Source: DASZVN01 sp035547055 (GTDB lineage Bacteria; Pseudomonadota; Alphaproteobacteria; Rhizobiales; Methylopilaceae). From it: a stretch of DNA of 49,459 nt. This document shows, one piece after another, positions 16,465 through 24,902 of this stretch (within the stretch, counting starts at the first letter, position 1; each line of letters starts with the position of its first letter). The position numbers were made by a program, and so were the translations under genes. The notes below the pieces were generated by a model. That model did not search any database, was not told where the DNA came from, and was given only the letters and a program-made list of their open reading frames with translations. The stretch is from NCBI GenBank assembly GCA_035547055.1, contig DASZVN010000049.1:1-49459 (forward strand), read 5' to 3'.

Positions 16465-17649
16465 TCACGTCAGCGCCTGTGCTGCGGCTTCCGCCGCCGG
16501 CACGACATCGTAGGAGTAGAGCTTCTGCCGGAAGGCGGCGTGCGCAGCGAGTTCCGCGTCGCGGATGCCGAGATCAGCGACGAACGAATCATAGCGGAGC
16601 CCGTTCTCCCGCGCCCCGCGCTGCACTGCTGCGACGCGCTCGCGGCGGAGCTGCTCATAGGCCGGCAGCGCCGCCGGCACGCGGTCGCGCCCGGCCCGGG
16701 CCAGGATCATCGCCAACGCCATGCCGTCCTCGATCGCCTGATTGGCGCCTTGGCCGAGATGGGGGAGCATAGGGTGCGCTGCGTCGCCGAGGAGGGTGAG
16801 GCGGCCTTCGGTCCAGACCGGTAACGGCTCGCGATCATAGAGCGCCCATCGGAAGGTCGTCTCGACGGTGGACAGGAGCCGCCCGACGCGCGGATCCCAT
16901 TCGGCGAATTCGGCACGGAGCGCGTCCGGGTCGCCGGGCGCCGACCACGATTCTTTCATCTCCTGATCGGCGGGGACGAAGCCGACGAAGTTCACGAACT
17001 GGCCGGCGCGCACCGGGAAGGCCAGGAAATGCTTTGCCTTGCCAAGCCACATCAGCCAGGCGTCGGTCGGCCAGTCGGGCACGCGCGCGCGTGGCACGAG
17101 CCCGCGATAGGCAACCGAGCCGTGGAAGACGGGCTCGGACGGCGGCGCGACATGGTAGCGAAGCGCCGAGTGAATGCCGTCGGCGGCGATGACGACGTCC
17201 GCCTCGGCCGTTGCGCCGTTGGCGAAATGGATCTGCGCCACCCCACCGCGCTGCTCGAACCCCGTACAGCGATGGCCGGTGCGGACGACACCACTCGGCA
17301 GCCGCTCGGCCAGGATCGAGACAAGATCGGCGCGGTGCATGCCGATGGTGGCGTTCCAGCCGGCGTCGTCGGTCACCTGGACGGGCGCGATCGGCATGCC
17401 GTCCTCGCGGAAGTAATGCGACCTGGTCCCCACCCGGGCGCCCCATCGGTCGACCGCGGCGCCGAGGCCGAGCCGCTGCAGGTGGCGCACGCTGTTCGGC
17501 GTCAGATAGACTCCCGCACCGATTTCGCCGAGCTGGGGTGCTTGTTCATAGACGGCGACCGCGATGCCCTGGGCGGCGAGCGCGTTCGCCGCGAACAGGC
17601 CGCCGATCCCGCCACCCACGATCGCGATCTTCATCGGCGCCATCGTCAT
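16465..17649 (-). CDS. FAD-dependent aromatic hydroxylase (salicylate / 3-hydroxybenzoate 6-hydroxylase-like)
   Basis: A 394-residue class A flavoprotein monooxygenase. The N-terminal FAD fold is IAIVGGGIGGLFAANALA, the middle motif DVVIAADGIHS contacts FAD and NAD(P)H, and GDAAHPMLPHLGQGANQAIED is the FAD-pyrophosphate motif of the salicylate hydroxylase branch. The C-terminal Y-D-V-V-P tail also occurs in 3-hydroxybenzoate 6-hydroxylases. It would hydroxylate an aromatic acid using NAD(P)H and oxygen; production of gentisate would fit the cupin at 42727 (inference). The start codon at 17649 has AAGGAG 7 nt upstream. Divergent from the FAH-family gene. Confidence 0.85.
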   Translation of the reverse strand: MTMAPMKIAIVGGGIGGLFAANALAAQGIAVAVYEQAPQLGEIGAGVYLTPNSVRHLQRLGLGAAVDRWGARVGTRSHYFREDGMPIAPVQVTDDAGWNATIGMHRADLVSILAERLPSGVVRTGHRCTGFEQRGGVAQIHFANGATAEADVVIAADGIHSALRYHVAPPSEPVFHGSVAYRGLVPRARVPDWPTDAWLMWLGKAKHFLAFPVRAGQFVNFVGFVPADQEMKESWSAPGDPDALRAEFAEWDPRVGRLLSTVETTFRWALYDREPLPVWTEGRLTLLGDAAHPMLPHLGQGANQAIEDGMALAMILARAGRDRVPAALPAYEQLRRERVAAVQRGARENGLRYDSFVADLGIRDAELAAHAAFRQKLYSYDVVPAAEAAAQALT

Positions 17650-17858
17650 CCGCGATCTCCTTGAAGCGCGCAAAGCTCGGGGCTTGACACCATGTGCCGC
17701 GATCGGATCAAGCGGCTCCAGGCTTCGCTGTGAAAGTGATAGCGGTGGCCCGCGTCGCCGTGCGACGAAAAGGGGCGCCTAGCGTTACGGCACTCGATCC
17801 CGGGAAGTAGGCGTTTGCGAAAGCGGCCGCCCGATCGGGGTGGACTGGAGGAGGCGAG

Positions 17859-18722
17859 ATGCGGGTAGCATGGTTCGACGACCATCGGCTGGGGCTGGTC
17901 GAAGGTGCGCTGGTCTACGATGTCACCGCGGCGCTCGATCGGCTGCCGCCGCAGACCTATCCCGGTCCCTGGGGCGATCCGCTCATCTCCCATCTCGGCC
18001 CGATGCGTGAGGCGATCCTGGCGGCGCGTCTGCACGCGCCCACTTTGGCGATCGACGCTGTGCGTTTCCGCAGTCCGGTCGCGCGACCGTCGAAGATCAT
18101 CGGGACGCCAGTGAATTATCTCAAGCATGCCGAGGAGGCGGAAAGCAACGCCGAGGTCTTCACCCATCGCTACCAGGGCGGCATCGAGCAGCAGGGACTG
18201 TTCCTCAAGGCGGTCAGTGCACTGGTCGGGCCGGGCGATGGTGTCGCCGTGCGCTTTCCCGAGCGCCGCACCGATCATGAGATGGAGCTCGGCGTCGTCA
18301 TCGGGCGCAAGGCTGCCAACGTTACGCAGGCCGAGGCGCTGAGCTGCGTCGCCGGCTATGCCATCGCGCTCGACATGGTCGTCCGTGGCCCCGAGGACCG
18401 CAGCTTCCGCAAGTCGGTCGACAGCTACGCCGTCCTCGGGCCGTGGCTCGTGACCGCCGATGAGGTCGCCGATCCTGGCAATCTCGCTTTCCGCCTCGCC
18501 GTGAACGGCGAACTCAGGCAGCAGTCGAACACCCGCTTCATGATCCTCGACATCGCCCGCCAGATCGCGTGGGCCTCGAGCTATTACACACTGTGGCCGG
18601 GCGACATCATCATGACCGGCACCTGCGAGGGAGTCGGTCCGGTCTTGCCGGGCGATGTGATGGAGTGCGAGATCGACGGCATCGGCGCGATGAAGATCGC
18701 TGTCGGGAGCGCCGCGGGCTGA
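17859..18722 (+). CDS. Fumarylacetoacetate hydrolase (FAH) family protein
   Basis: A 287-residue enzyme. The divalent-metal ligands of the FAH fold are seen as Glu-x-Glu in HEMELGVVIG and Asp in IALDMVVRG; IIGTPVNYLKHAEE is the substrate-loop region and IIMTGTCEGVG the final signature. Members hydrolyse or decarboxylate beta-diketo acids formed by ring cleavage (e.g. fumarylpyruvate, 2-hydroxymuconate derivatives). GGAGGAGGCGAG precedes ATG 17859. It lies divergent from the aromatic hydroxylase, with a 209-nt shared intergenic region. Exact substrate unknown. Confidence 0.87.
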   Translation: MRVAWFDDHRLGLVEGALVYDVTAALDRLPPQTYPGPWGDPLISHLGPMREAILAARLHAPTLAIDAVRFRSPVARPSKIIGTPVNYLKHAEEAESNAEVFTHRYQGGIEQQGLFLKAVSALVGPGDGVAVRFPERRTDHEMELGVVIGRKAANVTQAEALSCVAGYAIALDMVVRGPEDRSFRKSVDSYAVLGPWLVTADEVADPGNLAFRLAVNGELRQQSNTRFMILDIARQIAWASSYYTLWPGDIIMTGTCEGVGPVLPGDVMECEIDGIGAMKIAVGSAAG

Positions 18723-18739
18723 CGTCCGCCTGGGGTCGC

Positions 18740-19984
18740 TCACCAACGGACCGGCAGGCTGTGCACGCCGAAGAACAGGTTGTCGTATTTGTACGGAATG
18801 TCCTCGTCTGCGACTGCAAGAGACAACCCCGGGAAGCGCGCAAACAATTTGCTGAAGACGATCTGCAATTCGGCCCGGGCAAGCGGGTGGCCGATGCATT
18901 GATGGATGCCCGAGCCGAAAGAGACGTGTCGCCGTACCCCGGGACGATCGATGTCGAGCCTGTCGGGATCGGCAAACTCGGACTCGTCGCGATTGGCTGC
19001 GGCCACGACGACGAGCACGCCTTCACCCGAGCGGATGAGCTGTCCTCCGATCTCGACATCGGCGATCGCGGTGCGGCCAAGGCCATGCTGCGCCACAGTG
19101 AGGTAGCGCAACAGCTCTTCGACCGCGGCCGGCACCAGAGACGGGTCCGCCTTGATCCGGCCCAACGCTTCCGGGTGCCGCAGCAGGGTCAGTGTTCCGA
19201 GCGCGATCATGTTCGCAGTGGTCTCGTGCCCTGCGAGGAGCATCAATTGCGCCATGCCGCGAAGCTCGGCCTTGGTGAGATGTCCGGCCTGGACCTCGGT
19301 GACGATGAGCCGGCTGATGATGTCGTCACCGGGATGGCGCTCGCGCCGGTCGATCTCGCTTTCCCAGAAGGCGTCGAGGGCCGCCATCGCCTGCAGGATG
19401 TCGGCGGGCGTCCCGTTCATCGTCATGCGGGTGAGGCTGTGCCTCTGGAAGAACGCGTGTCGGTCTTCCGGCACGTCGAGCAGCTGGCAGATGACGAGCG
19501 AGGGCACCAGCAGCGCGAAGTGCTTCACGAAATCGGCCGGCTGCGGCATCTCGGCCAGGCGGTCTAGCGTCCGGTCAACGGTCGCTTCGATGCCGGGCCG
19601 CATCTCCTGGATGCGGCGGGAGCTGAAGAACTGCGTCCACATCCGCCGATGCTCGGTGTGCTTAGGCCGGTCCATGCGCAGGAAGCTGGTGTCGGCGCGC
19701 CGCGATGCCGCGATCGTGGGAGACAGCGTCGGATAGCCCGGATTCGCGGGGACGGAGCTCAGCCGCGTGTCGTTCAGCGCGGCCTGGGCGTCCTCGTAGC
19801 GCGTGAGGAGCCAGACCTTCTGTCCGTTCCAGAGCGTGGCCCGTGAAACCGGGTGCTCGCGACGGAGCAGTACGAATTCCGGGGGTGGCTCAAGCGGACA
19901 GCGGCGGTCCCGACGGAACGGATAGGCCGGCTCGTCCAGAGGGAAGGTCACGCTTGCGCCGGATGAACGGGGCTCTTCGGTCAA
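18740..19984 (-). CDS. Cytochrome P450 (class I, CYP105/107-like)
   Basis: A 414-residue soluble bacterial P450. Seen: the I-helix oxygen-activation motif AGHETTA, ExxR as ELLR in the K-helix, and the heme loop FGSGIHQCIGHP with axial ligand Cys363. It is strikingly similar along its whole length to the P450 at 24903-26150, including MDRPKHTEHRRMWTQFF and the C-terminal FFGVHSLPVRW. I chose TTG 19984 because GGGAG lies 8 nt upstream; the longer ATG at 20077 would place the coding start against the operator at 20081. It needs ferredoxin; the only one nearby is at 26185. Confidence 0.88.
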   Translation of the reverse strand: MTEEPRSSGASVTFPLDEPAYPFRRDRRCPLEPPPEFVLLRREHPVSRATLWNGQKVWLLTRYEDAQAALNDTRLSSVPANPGYPTLSPTIAASRRADTSFLRMDRPKHTEHRRMWTQFFSSRRIQEMRPGIEATVDRTLDRLAEMPQPADFVKHFALLVPSLVICQLLDVPEDRHAFFQRHSLTRMTMNGTPADILQAMAALDAFWESEIDRRERHPGDDIISRLIVTEVQAGHLTKAELRGMAQLMLLAGHETTANMIALGTLTLLRHPEALGRIKADPSLVPAAVEELLRYLTVAQHGLGRTAIADVEIGGQLIRSGEGVLVVVAAANRDESEFADPDRLDIDRPGVRRHVSFGSGIHQCIGHPLARAELQIVFSKLFARFPGLSLAVADEDIPYKYDNLFFGVHSLPVRW

Positions 19985-20080
19985 GGTCGTCGCTCCCTGG
20001 CGAACTTCCTTCTCTTGGCGAGATGGGCAGGAGAACCTGTCGGCCCGTCGCGGCCCATTTCGCCGGCAACTCCCCATCTT

Positions 20081-20107
20081 ATTGGAAATTATTGCTTCGT
20101 TTCCAAT
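20081..20107. promoter_or_regulatory. Operator ATTGGAA-N13-TTCCAAT (copy 1)
   Basis: A perfect inverted repeat: ATTGGAA at 20081-20087 and TTCCAAT at 20101-20107, extendable by one matching base on each inner side. It is AT-rich in a GC-rich genome and lies about 97 nt upstream of the P450 start on the minus strand. The half-site ATTGGA is the same as in the known VanR operator of Caulobacter. The likely binder is one of the two VanR-like GntR proteins of this window (inference). Confidence 0.65.
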
Positions 20108-20231
20108 TAATGGCGCGACCGGATCCCTGTCAACAGCGGCTGCGCCGCCGCAGTTTTCGGCCGTGGCCGGCCTCGGCCGGCGGCGTCGCCGCCGCTTGAC
20201 ATTTCCAGGCCGGGCACCCAGTCTCGCCGAG

Positions 20232-20258
20232 ATTGGAAATTAATGCGGGTATTCCAAT
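20232..20258. promoter_or_regulatory. Operator ATTGGAA-N13-TTCCAAT (copy 2)
   Basis: ATTGGAA at 20232-20238 and TTCCAAT at 20252-20258 have exactly the same 13-nt spacing as copy 1. It lies about 90 nt before the receptor gene at 20348, so copies 1 and 2 sit one on each side of the 363-nt divergent region and could control the P450 and the importer operon separately. A TTGACA at 20196-20201 lies upstream, but no good -10 at standard spacing was found. Confidence 0.65.
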
Positions 20259-20347
20259 TTAGTGCTTTGCTTGGAAGCAGGCTGCTGTCCCGCGGAACGA
20301 AACGAAGCTCCCGGATTCACGGGCTTCACCGATCGGAGGGAGGAACG

Positions 20348-21478
20348 ATGAAGATCAGTCACGTTCTAGCGGCCGCCACGCTTGCGGTGGCGATCTCCGG
20401 CTTCGCGGGTGCGGCCAAGGCCGAGAAGGATGTGGTCGTCGCTGTTCAGGTGCCGCTGTCCGGTCCGATCTCGGTGCCGCGCGGACGGATCGGGGCCGAG
20501 GTCGCGCGGGACCAGATCAACAAGCAGGGCCTGCTCGGCGAGGGGCGGACGCTGAAGCTTCTGATCGAGGATAACGGCGGCGACAAGACCCAGGCCATCT
20601 CGCTCGCGAACCAGGCGATCGTCGCGGACAAGGTGGTGGCGCTCGTCGCCGGGGCCGGTTCGGCATTGAGCGTTCCGGTCGCGCCCGTCGCCAACACGCT
20701 GAAAACGCCGGTGGTTGCAGTCGGCTCCTCGCCGGCGATCGTCGATGCCGGCCCCTGGGGCTTCTGCACCTTCTTCGCGTCGGAGGAGCAGGTCGACGTC
20801 ACCGCCCAGTTGATTGACAGGCTAAAGGTGCACGCGATCGCCATCATCTACGACCGCAGCAACGATGGCTCGGTGCGGATGAAGGATTCACTCCAGGAGC
20901 AGCTCAAGAAGCAAGGCGTGTCGGTCGTCTCGACCGACGGTATCGCGCCGTCCGACACCAATTTCGGGCCGCTCGCGACCCGCATCGCCGGCGAGAAGAT
21001 CGACGCGATCTATATCGAGGGGGCCGCGGCGGTCGCAGCCAACTTCCTCATCCAGGTGCGCCAAGCAGGGGTGGGGCCGAACGTTCGCTTCCTTGGCGCA
21101 CCGCAGATGTACTCGCCCGTCCTGACGCAAATCGGCGGCAAGGCGATCGAGGGCCTTTACCTGCCGGCCTCCTACCAGATCGGCTTGGCGACGGATCTCA
21201 ACAAGGAGTTCGTCAAGGAATTCCGCGCCCGCGGCAACACCGACCCGGACATCGTCGGCGCGGCCTACTACACGGCCGTGATGCTGATCGCGCGCGCGGT
21301 TCACGATGCCGGGCCGAATGCCGATCGCCAGAGCGTCCGGGACGCGCTCGACAAGATCAGGAATATGCCGTCGGTGCTCGGCCAGGGCACGTTCTCCTTC
21401 GATAAGCGCCGCTTCGGCGTGTTCAAGAATGTGCTTGTGCGGGTAGAAGGCGGCAAGTTCGTCCCCGTGAGCGACTAG
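20348..21478 (+). CDS. ABC transporter substrate-binding protein (LivK/type I periplasmic)
   Basis: A 376-residue periplasmic receptor with a Sec signal peptide (MKISHVLAAATLAV..., cut likely after Ala25 in GAAKA). The mature part begins with VAVQVPLSGPISVPRGRIG, then the AREQINKQG-like helix, typical of the branched-chain/aromatic acid receptor family. The ribosome-binding site is GGAGGGAGGAACG. First gene of the second Liv operon, immediately downstream of operator copy 2. A 26-bp palindrome separates it from the permease genes. Ligand unknown; flanking P450s suggest the imported compound is their substrate (inference). Confidence 0.9.
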   Translation: MKISHVLAAATLAVAISGFAGAAKAEKDVVVAVQVPLSGPISVPRGRIGAEVARDQINKQGLLGEGRTLKLLIEDNGGDKTQAISLANQAIVADKVVALVAGAGSALSVPVAPVANTLKTPVVAVGSSPAIVDAGPWGFCTFFASEEQVDVTAQLIDRLKVHAIAIIYDRSNDGSVRMKDSLQEQLKKQGVSVVSTDGIAPSDTNFGPLATRIAGEKIDAIYIEGAAAVAANFLIQVRQAGVGPNVRFLGAPQMYSPVLTQIGGKAIEGLYLPASYQIGLATDLNKEFVKEFRARGNTDPDIVGAAYYTAVMLIARAVHDAGPNADRQSVRDALDKIRNMPSVLGQGTFSFDKRRFGVFKNVLVRVEGGKFVPVSD

Positions 21479-21488
21479 CGGCGGCGAA

Positions 21489-21514
21489 ATGCGGTCCGGT
21501 GCACCGGACCGCAT
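21489..21514. terminator. Perfect 26-bp palindrome between receptor and permease genes (attenuator or RNA-stability hairpin)
   Basis: Bases 21489-21514 form two exact 13-nt arms (ATGCGGTCCGGTG and its reverse complement). As RNA this makes a very stable GC-rich stem directly after the receptor stop at 21478. A short CCTTTC follows rather than a long T-run. Such hairpins commonly let receptor mRNA outlast or outnumber the permease part of an importer transcript. A palindromic protein-binding site is the alternative. Confidence 0.6.
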
Positions 21515-21547
21515 CCTTTCGAGCGCACGCATCGCGAGGTGAGGCCG

Positions 21548-22435
21548 ATGCTGGTCCAGCAGCTTTTTAACGGCGCCGTGACTGGGGCGAGCTACGCGCT
21601 GTTCGCGCTCGGCCTGACACTCATCTTCGGGATGCATCGCATCCTCAACTTCGCCCACGGCGCGGTCTTCATGTGGGGCGCGCTGATTGGCCTCTATGCC
21701 GTCCTCTATGCCGGGCTCAGCCTGCCGCTCGCCTTCCTGTGCGGCATCCTCGGCGGGGCGTTCGTCAGCGTGATGCTCGATCTCCTGGTGTTCCGGCCGC
21801 TGCGCCGCCGCCACGGCGACGAGCTTTCGACGATCGTCGCAAGCATCGGCGCGAGCCTCGTTCTACTGAACGGCGCGCAGCAACTCACCGGCGCCGACAC
21901 CCTGCGCTATCCCTTCGGTGTCTTTCCGCTCGCGTTCTACCAGCTCGGGGGCGTGAAGGTCTCGTCGGAGCAGATCGTGATCTTGCTGACGGTCGCGGTG
22001 CTGCTCATCGCCCTCGTGATCTATCTCTACCGCACGCCGCTCGGCATCGAGGTGCGGGCGGTATCCGTCGACGAGAAGACCTCGACGCTCCTCGGCGTCA
22101 GGCCTGGCCGAGTCTATTTCCAGACCTTTGCTCTCACCGGCGCGCTGGCGGGCGCGGCCGGCGTGATCCTCGGCATCACCTTCAATTCCGTCAGCTACAC
22201 GATGGGCGAAGGCATCATGCTGCAGGGCTTCGTCGTCATCATCCTGGGCGGGCTCGGCAGCATTCCGGGAACGGTGATCGCGAGCCTCATCATCGGCGTC
22301 GTCCAATCGCTGACCGTCGCCTATGTCTCGACAGAGCTGTCGGACGCTATCCTCTTCGGCATTCTCTTCGTCATCCTGATGGTGCGGCCGAACGGCTTCT
22401 TCTCCGGCCTGCACGTCGAACATAGGGTCGCCTGA
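21548..22435 (+). CDS. livH: Branched-chain-type ABC transporter permease (LivH family)
   Basis: A 295-residue membrane protein. GASYALFALGLTLIFGMHRILNFAHG near the N-terminus and IILGGLGSIPGTVIAS near the C-terminus are LivH signatures. ATG 21548 has GAGGTGAGG just upstream; an in-frame GTG at 21539 would overlap that site. About eight membrane spans are expected. Three bases separate its stop from the LivM start. Confidence 0.9.
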   Translation: MLVQQLFNGAVTGASYALFALGLTLIFGMHRILNFAHGAVFMWGALIGLYAVLYAGLSLPLAFLCGILGGAFVSVMLDLLVFRPLRRRHGDELSTIVASIGASLVLLNGAQQLTGADTLRYPFGVFPLAFYQLGGVKVSSEQIVILLTVAVLLIALVIYLYRTPLGIEVRAVSVDEKTSTLLGVRPGRVYFQTFALTGALAGAAGVILGITFNSVSYTMGEGIMLQGFVVIILGGLGSIPGTVIASLIIGVVQSLTVAYVSTELSDAILFGILFVILMVRPNGFFSGLHVEHRVA

Positions 22436-22438
22436 ATA

Positions 22439-23320
22439 ATGGCGACGTTTATCGACACCTACCGTTCGCTGTTCGATCTGATCTGCGTCTACGGCATCCT
22501 CTCCCTCGCGCAATATGTCAGCTTTCGCGGCGGGGTGTTGTCGCTGGCGACCCCGGGTTTTGCGCTGATCGGCGCCTATGCCGGGGCGATCTTGCTCATG
22601 AAGACCGGTGTCGGCCCCTTCGTCGGCGCCATCGGCGCCACGGCGGCTGGGGCTGTGGCGGGCCTGATCCTGGCGCTGCCGCTGGCACGCCTGCGCGGCG
22701 TGTTTCCCGCCATCGCCACCATCGGCTTCATGCAGATCCTGGTGTCGCTCGCGCTCTACGCCGAGCCGATCACCGGCGGCGCGCTCGGCTTCAACGGCAT
22801 CCCGAAAGTGGCGACCACGCCCTATCTCGTCGCCGCGGTCGCGCTCGTCGTGGCCTGCCTTGCCGTCGTCAACCGCACGGGCATCGGTCGTGCCTTCGAC
22901 GCCATCCGGCAGGACGTCACCGTGGCTCAGGCCCTCGGTATTTCGGTCGCGCACTATAGCCGCGTCAACTTCGCGCTGAGCGGCGCCATCGCCGGCCTCG
23001 GTGGCTGCCTCCTCGCCTACAACACCTATAGCGTCATGCCCGACGAGTTCGGCTTTCCCATGCTCGTGCTGGTGACGGCGACCGTCATCCTCGGGGGCCG
23101 CTCGACGATCGCCGGCGCCCTGGTCGGAACGGTGGTGCTGCTGGTGCTGCCGGAGGTGGCACGGCCGCTGCGGGACGAGCGCCTCTTGGTGCAGGGCGCC
23201 CTTCTAGTCCTGGTCATCACCTACATGCCGCTCGGCATCGTCGATTCGCTGATGGAGCGCCGCTCGCTCACGGTGGCGGCGCGCGAGAGCCGCGACGGCG
23301 CCGACAAGGCATCGGCATGA
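22439..23320 (+). CDS. livM: Branched-chain-type ABC transporter permease (LivM family)
   Basis: A 293-residue membrane protein. It shows YVSFRGGVLSLATPGFALIGAYAG (the LivM N-terminal motif in diverged form), LPLARLRGVFPAIATIGFMQI and VILGGRSTIAGALVGTV. It is shorter at the N-terminus than the first LivM of the window, lacking the extra hydrophobic leader. The stop overlaps livG by 4 nt. Confidence 0.88.
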   Translation: MATFIDTYRSLFDLICVYGILSLAQYVSFRGGVLSLATPGFALIGAYAGAILLMKTGVGPFVGAIGATAAGAVAGLILALPLARLRGVFPAIATIGFMQILVSLALYAEPITGGALGFNGIPKVATTPYLVAAVALVVACLAVVNRTGIGRAFDAIRQDVTVAQALGISVAHYSRVNFALSGAIAGLGGCLLAYNTYSVMPDEFGFPMLVLVTATVILGGRSTIAGALVGTVVLLVLPEVARPLRDERLLVQGALLVLVITYMPLGIVDSLMERRSLTVAARESRDGADKASA

Positions 23321-24072
23321 CGGCACTCCGCCTCGAGCATCTGGGTAAGCGCTTCGGCGGCGTCGAAGCGGTGGCCGATCTCTGCCTGTCGGCCGCGAGC
23401 GGAAGGATCACCGGCCTGATCGGCCCGAACGGCGCAGGCAAGACGACGGTCGTGAATATCGTAACCGGTATTCTGGCTCCGAGCTCGGGCCGCGTGCTGA
23501 TGGGCGAGCGCGACATCACCGGCCTGAAGCCGCACAAGATCGCCTGCGCCGGGGCAGCGCGGACGTTCCAGAACGTCAGGCTGCTGCGCGACGCGACCGT
23601 GCTCGACAACGTTATCGTCGGCTTCCATCGCCACATGGAAACCTCGCTCTTCGCCAATTTCGTCGGACTGCCGTCGGTGTGGCGCGAGCGCGCCGACTTT
23701 ATCCGGCGCGCCCACGCCATTCTCGAGCGCTTCGGCCTGTCGGATCTCGCGAAGACCCGCGCCGGCGCGCTGTCCTACGGCCACCAGCGGCGCGTCGAGA
23801 TCATGCGGGCGCTGGCGATGGCGCCGGAATTCCTGCTGCTCGACGAGCCGGTCGCGGGCATGAACGACGTCGAGGCCGAGCGGCTCGGCGCCATCGTCCG
23901 CGAACTCGCCGACGGCGGCATCGGCATTCTCCTGATCGAGCACAACATGCGCTTTGTCATGGGGCTCTGCGACACGATCTACGTGCTCGATTCCGGCCGG
24001 CTGATTGCTTCCGGCTCGCCGGAGGAGATCGGCAGTAACCCGGCGGTCATTGCCGCCTATCTCGGCGAGTGA
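23317..24072 (+). CDS. livG: Branched-chain-type ABC transporter ATP-binding protein (LivG family)
   Basis: A 251-residue ATPase: Walker A GPNGAGKTTVVN near residue 39, LivG insertion ARTFQNVRLL, signature LSYGHQRRVEIMRAL, Walker B FLLLDEPVAGMND, switch LIEHNMRF. Ends in the usual AAYLGE. Four-base overlap with livM and 3-nt spacing to livF indicate one operon. Confidence 0.9.
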   Translation: MTALRLEHLGKRFGGVEAVADLCLSAASGRITGLIGPNGAGKTTVVNIVTGILAPSSGRVLMGERDITGLKPHKIACAGAARTFQNVRLLRDATVLDNVIVGFHRHMETSLFANFVGLPSVWRERADFIRRAHAILERFGLSDLAKTRAGALSYGHQRRVEIMRALAMAPEFLLLDEPVAGMNDVEAERLGAIVRELADGGIGILLIEHNMRFVMGLCDTIYVLDSGRLIASGSPEEIGSNPAVIAAYLGE

Positions 24073-24075
24073 GCG

Positions 24076-24834
24076 ATGATCAGGGTCGAGGGCCTCACCG
24101 CGGGCTATGGCGGCATCGTCGCCATCGACCGGCTGAGCCTGTCCATCGCGCCCGGCCAGATGGTCGCCGTGATCGGCGCGAACGGCGCCGGGAAGACCAC
24201 GCTGGTGAACACCATCGCCGGGCTCGTGCCGGCGATGGCAGGTGCAGTCAAGCTCGACGACGTGGCGCTCACCAACCTGCCAGCCTCCGAGGTCGCGCGC
24301 CGGGGCGTGCTGCTTGTCCCCGAGGGCCGGCGCATTCTCGGCCCGCTCACGGTGGAGGAGAACCTGCGGCTCGGCCATCTCGCCGCGCGGTCGCGCGGCG
24401 GGTCCCGCGTCGCCGACATGGAGCGGGTCTTCGCGCTATTCCCGCTGCTGCGGGAGCGCCGCCAGCAGGCGGCCGGTCGGTTGAGCGGCGGGCAGCAGCA
24501 GATGCTGGCGATCGGCCGCGCGCTGATGGGGCGCCCGCAGGTGCTGCTGCTCGATGAGCCAAGCCTCGGCCTCGCGCCCGTCGTCGTCGCCCAGGTGTTC
24601 GCAGCGCTGCACACGCTTCACCAGGACGGCCTGTCGATCCTGCTGATCGAGCAGAACGCCCGGCGTGCCCTGGAACTGGCCGAATACGCCTACGTCATGG
24701 AGCGCGGGCGCTTCGTCCGTCATGGCCCCAGCGCCGAGCTGCGGCAGGACGAGACGATCGTCTCCTACTATCTCGGCATCGAGCGGACCGCGGTACCGGG
24801 CCTTGCACGGCAGGAGGGGACGCACGCGCGTTAG
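24076..24834 (+). CDS. livF: Branched-chain-type ABC transporter ATP-binding protein (LivF family)
   Basis: A 252-residue ATPase: Walker A GANGAGKTTLVN, LivF-typical LVPEGRRILGPLTVEENL, signature LSGGQQQMLAIGRAL, Walker B VLLLDEPSLGLAP and switch LIEQNARRAL. It completes the second importer (receptor, H, M, G, F order). The P450 gene follows after 68 nt without an obvious terminator, so it is probably co-transcribed. Confidence 0.9.
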   Translation: MIRVEGLTAGYGGIVAIDRLSLSIAPGQMVAVIGANGAGKTTLVNTIAGLVPAMAGAVKLDDVALTNLPASEVARRGVLLVPEGRRILGPLTVEENLRLGHLAARSRGGSRVADMERVFALFPLLRERRQQAAGRLSGGQQQMLAIGRALMGRPQVLLLDEPSLGLAPVVVAQVFAALHTLHQDGLSILLIEQNARRALELAEYAYVMERGRFVRHGPSAELRQDETIVSYYLGIERTAVPGLARQEGTHAR

Positions 24835-24902
24835 GCCTACGTTTTGCGCTGCCGGCTTCGTCCACTGTGCGGGCACACCATCGAGTGGAAAGGACCCAGG
24901 CC

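Noticed and set aside
16123..16824. Plus-strand open frame overlapping the end of the aromatic hydroxylase gene
   Set aside because: Its second half is antisense to a well-supported flavoprotein gene and the first half shows no recognised family or ribosome-binding site.
19985..20077. N-terminal extension of the minus-strand P450 from ATG 20077
   Set aside because: Extra 31 residues are basic, unlike P450 N-termini; the start would abut the operator, and TTG 19984 has a better ribosome-binding site.
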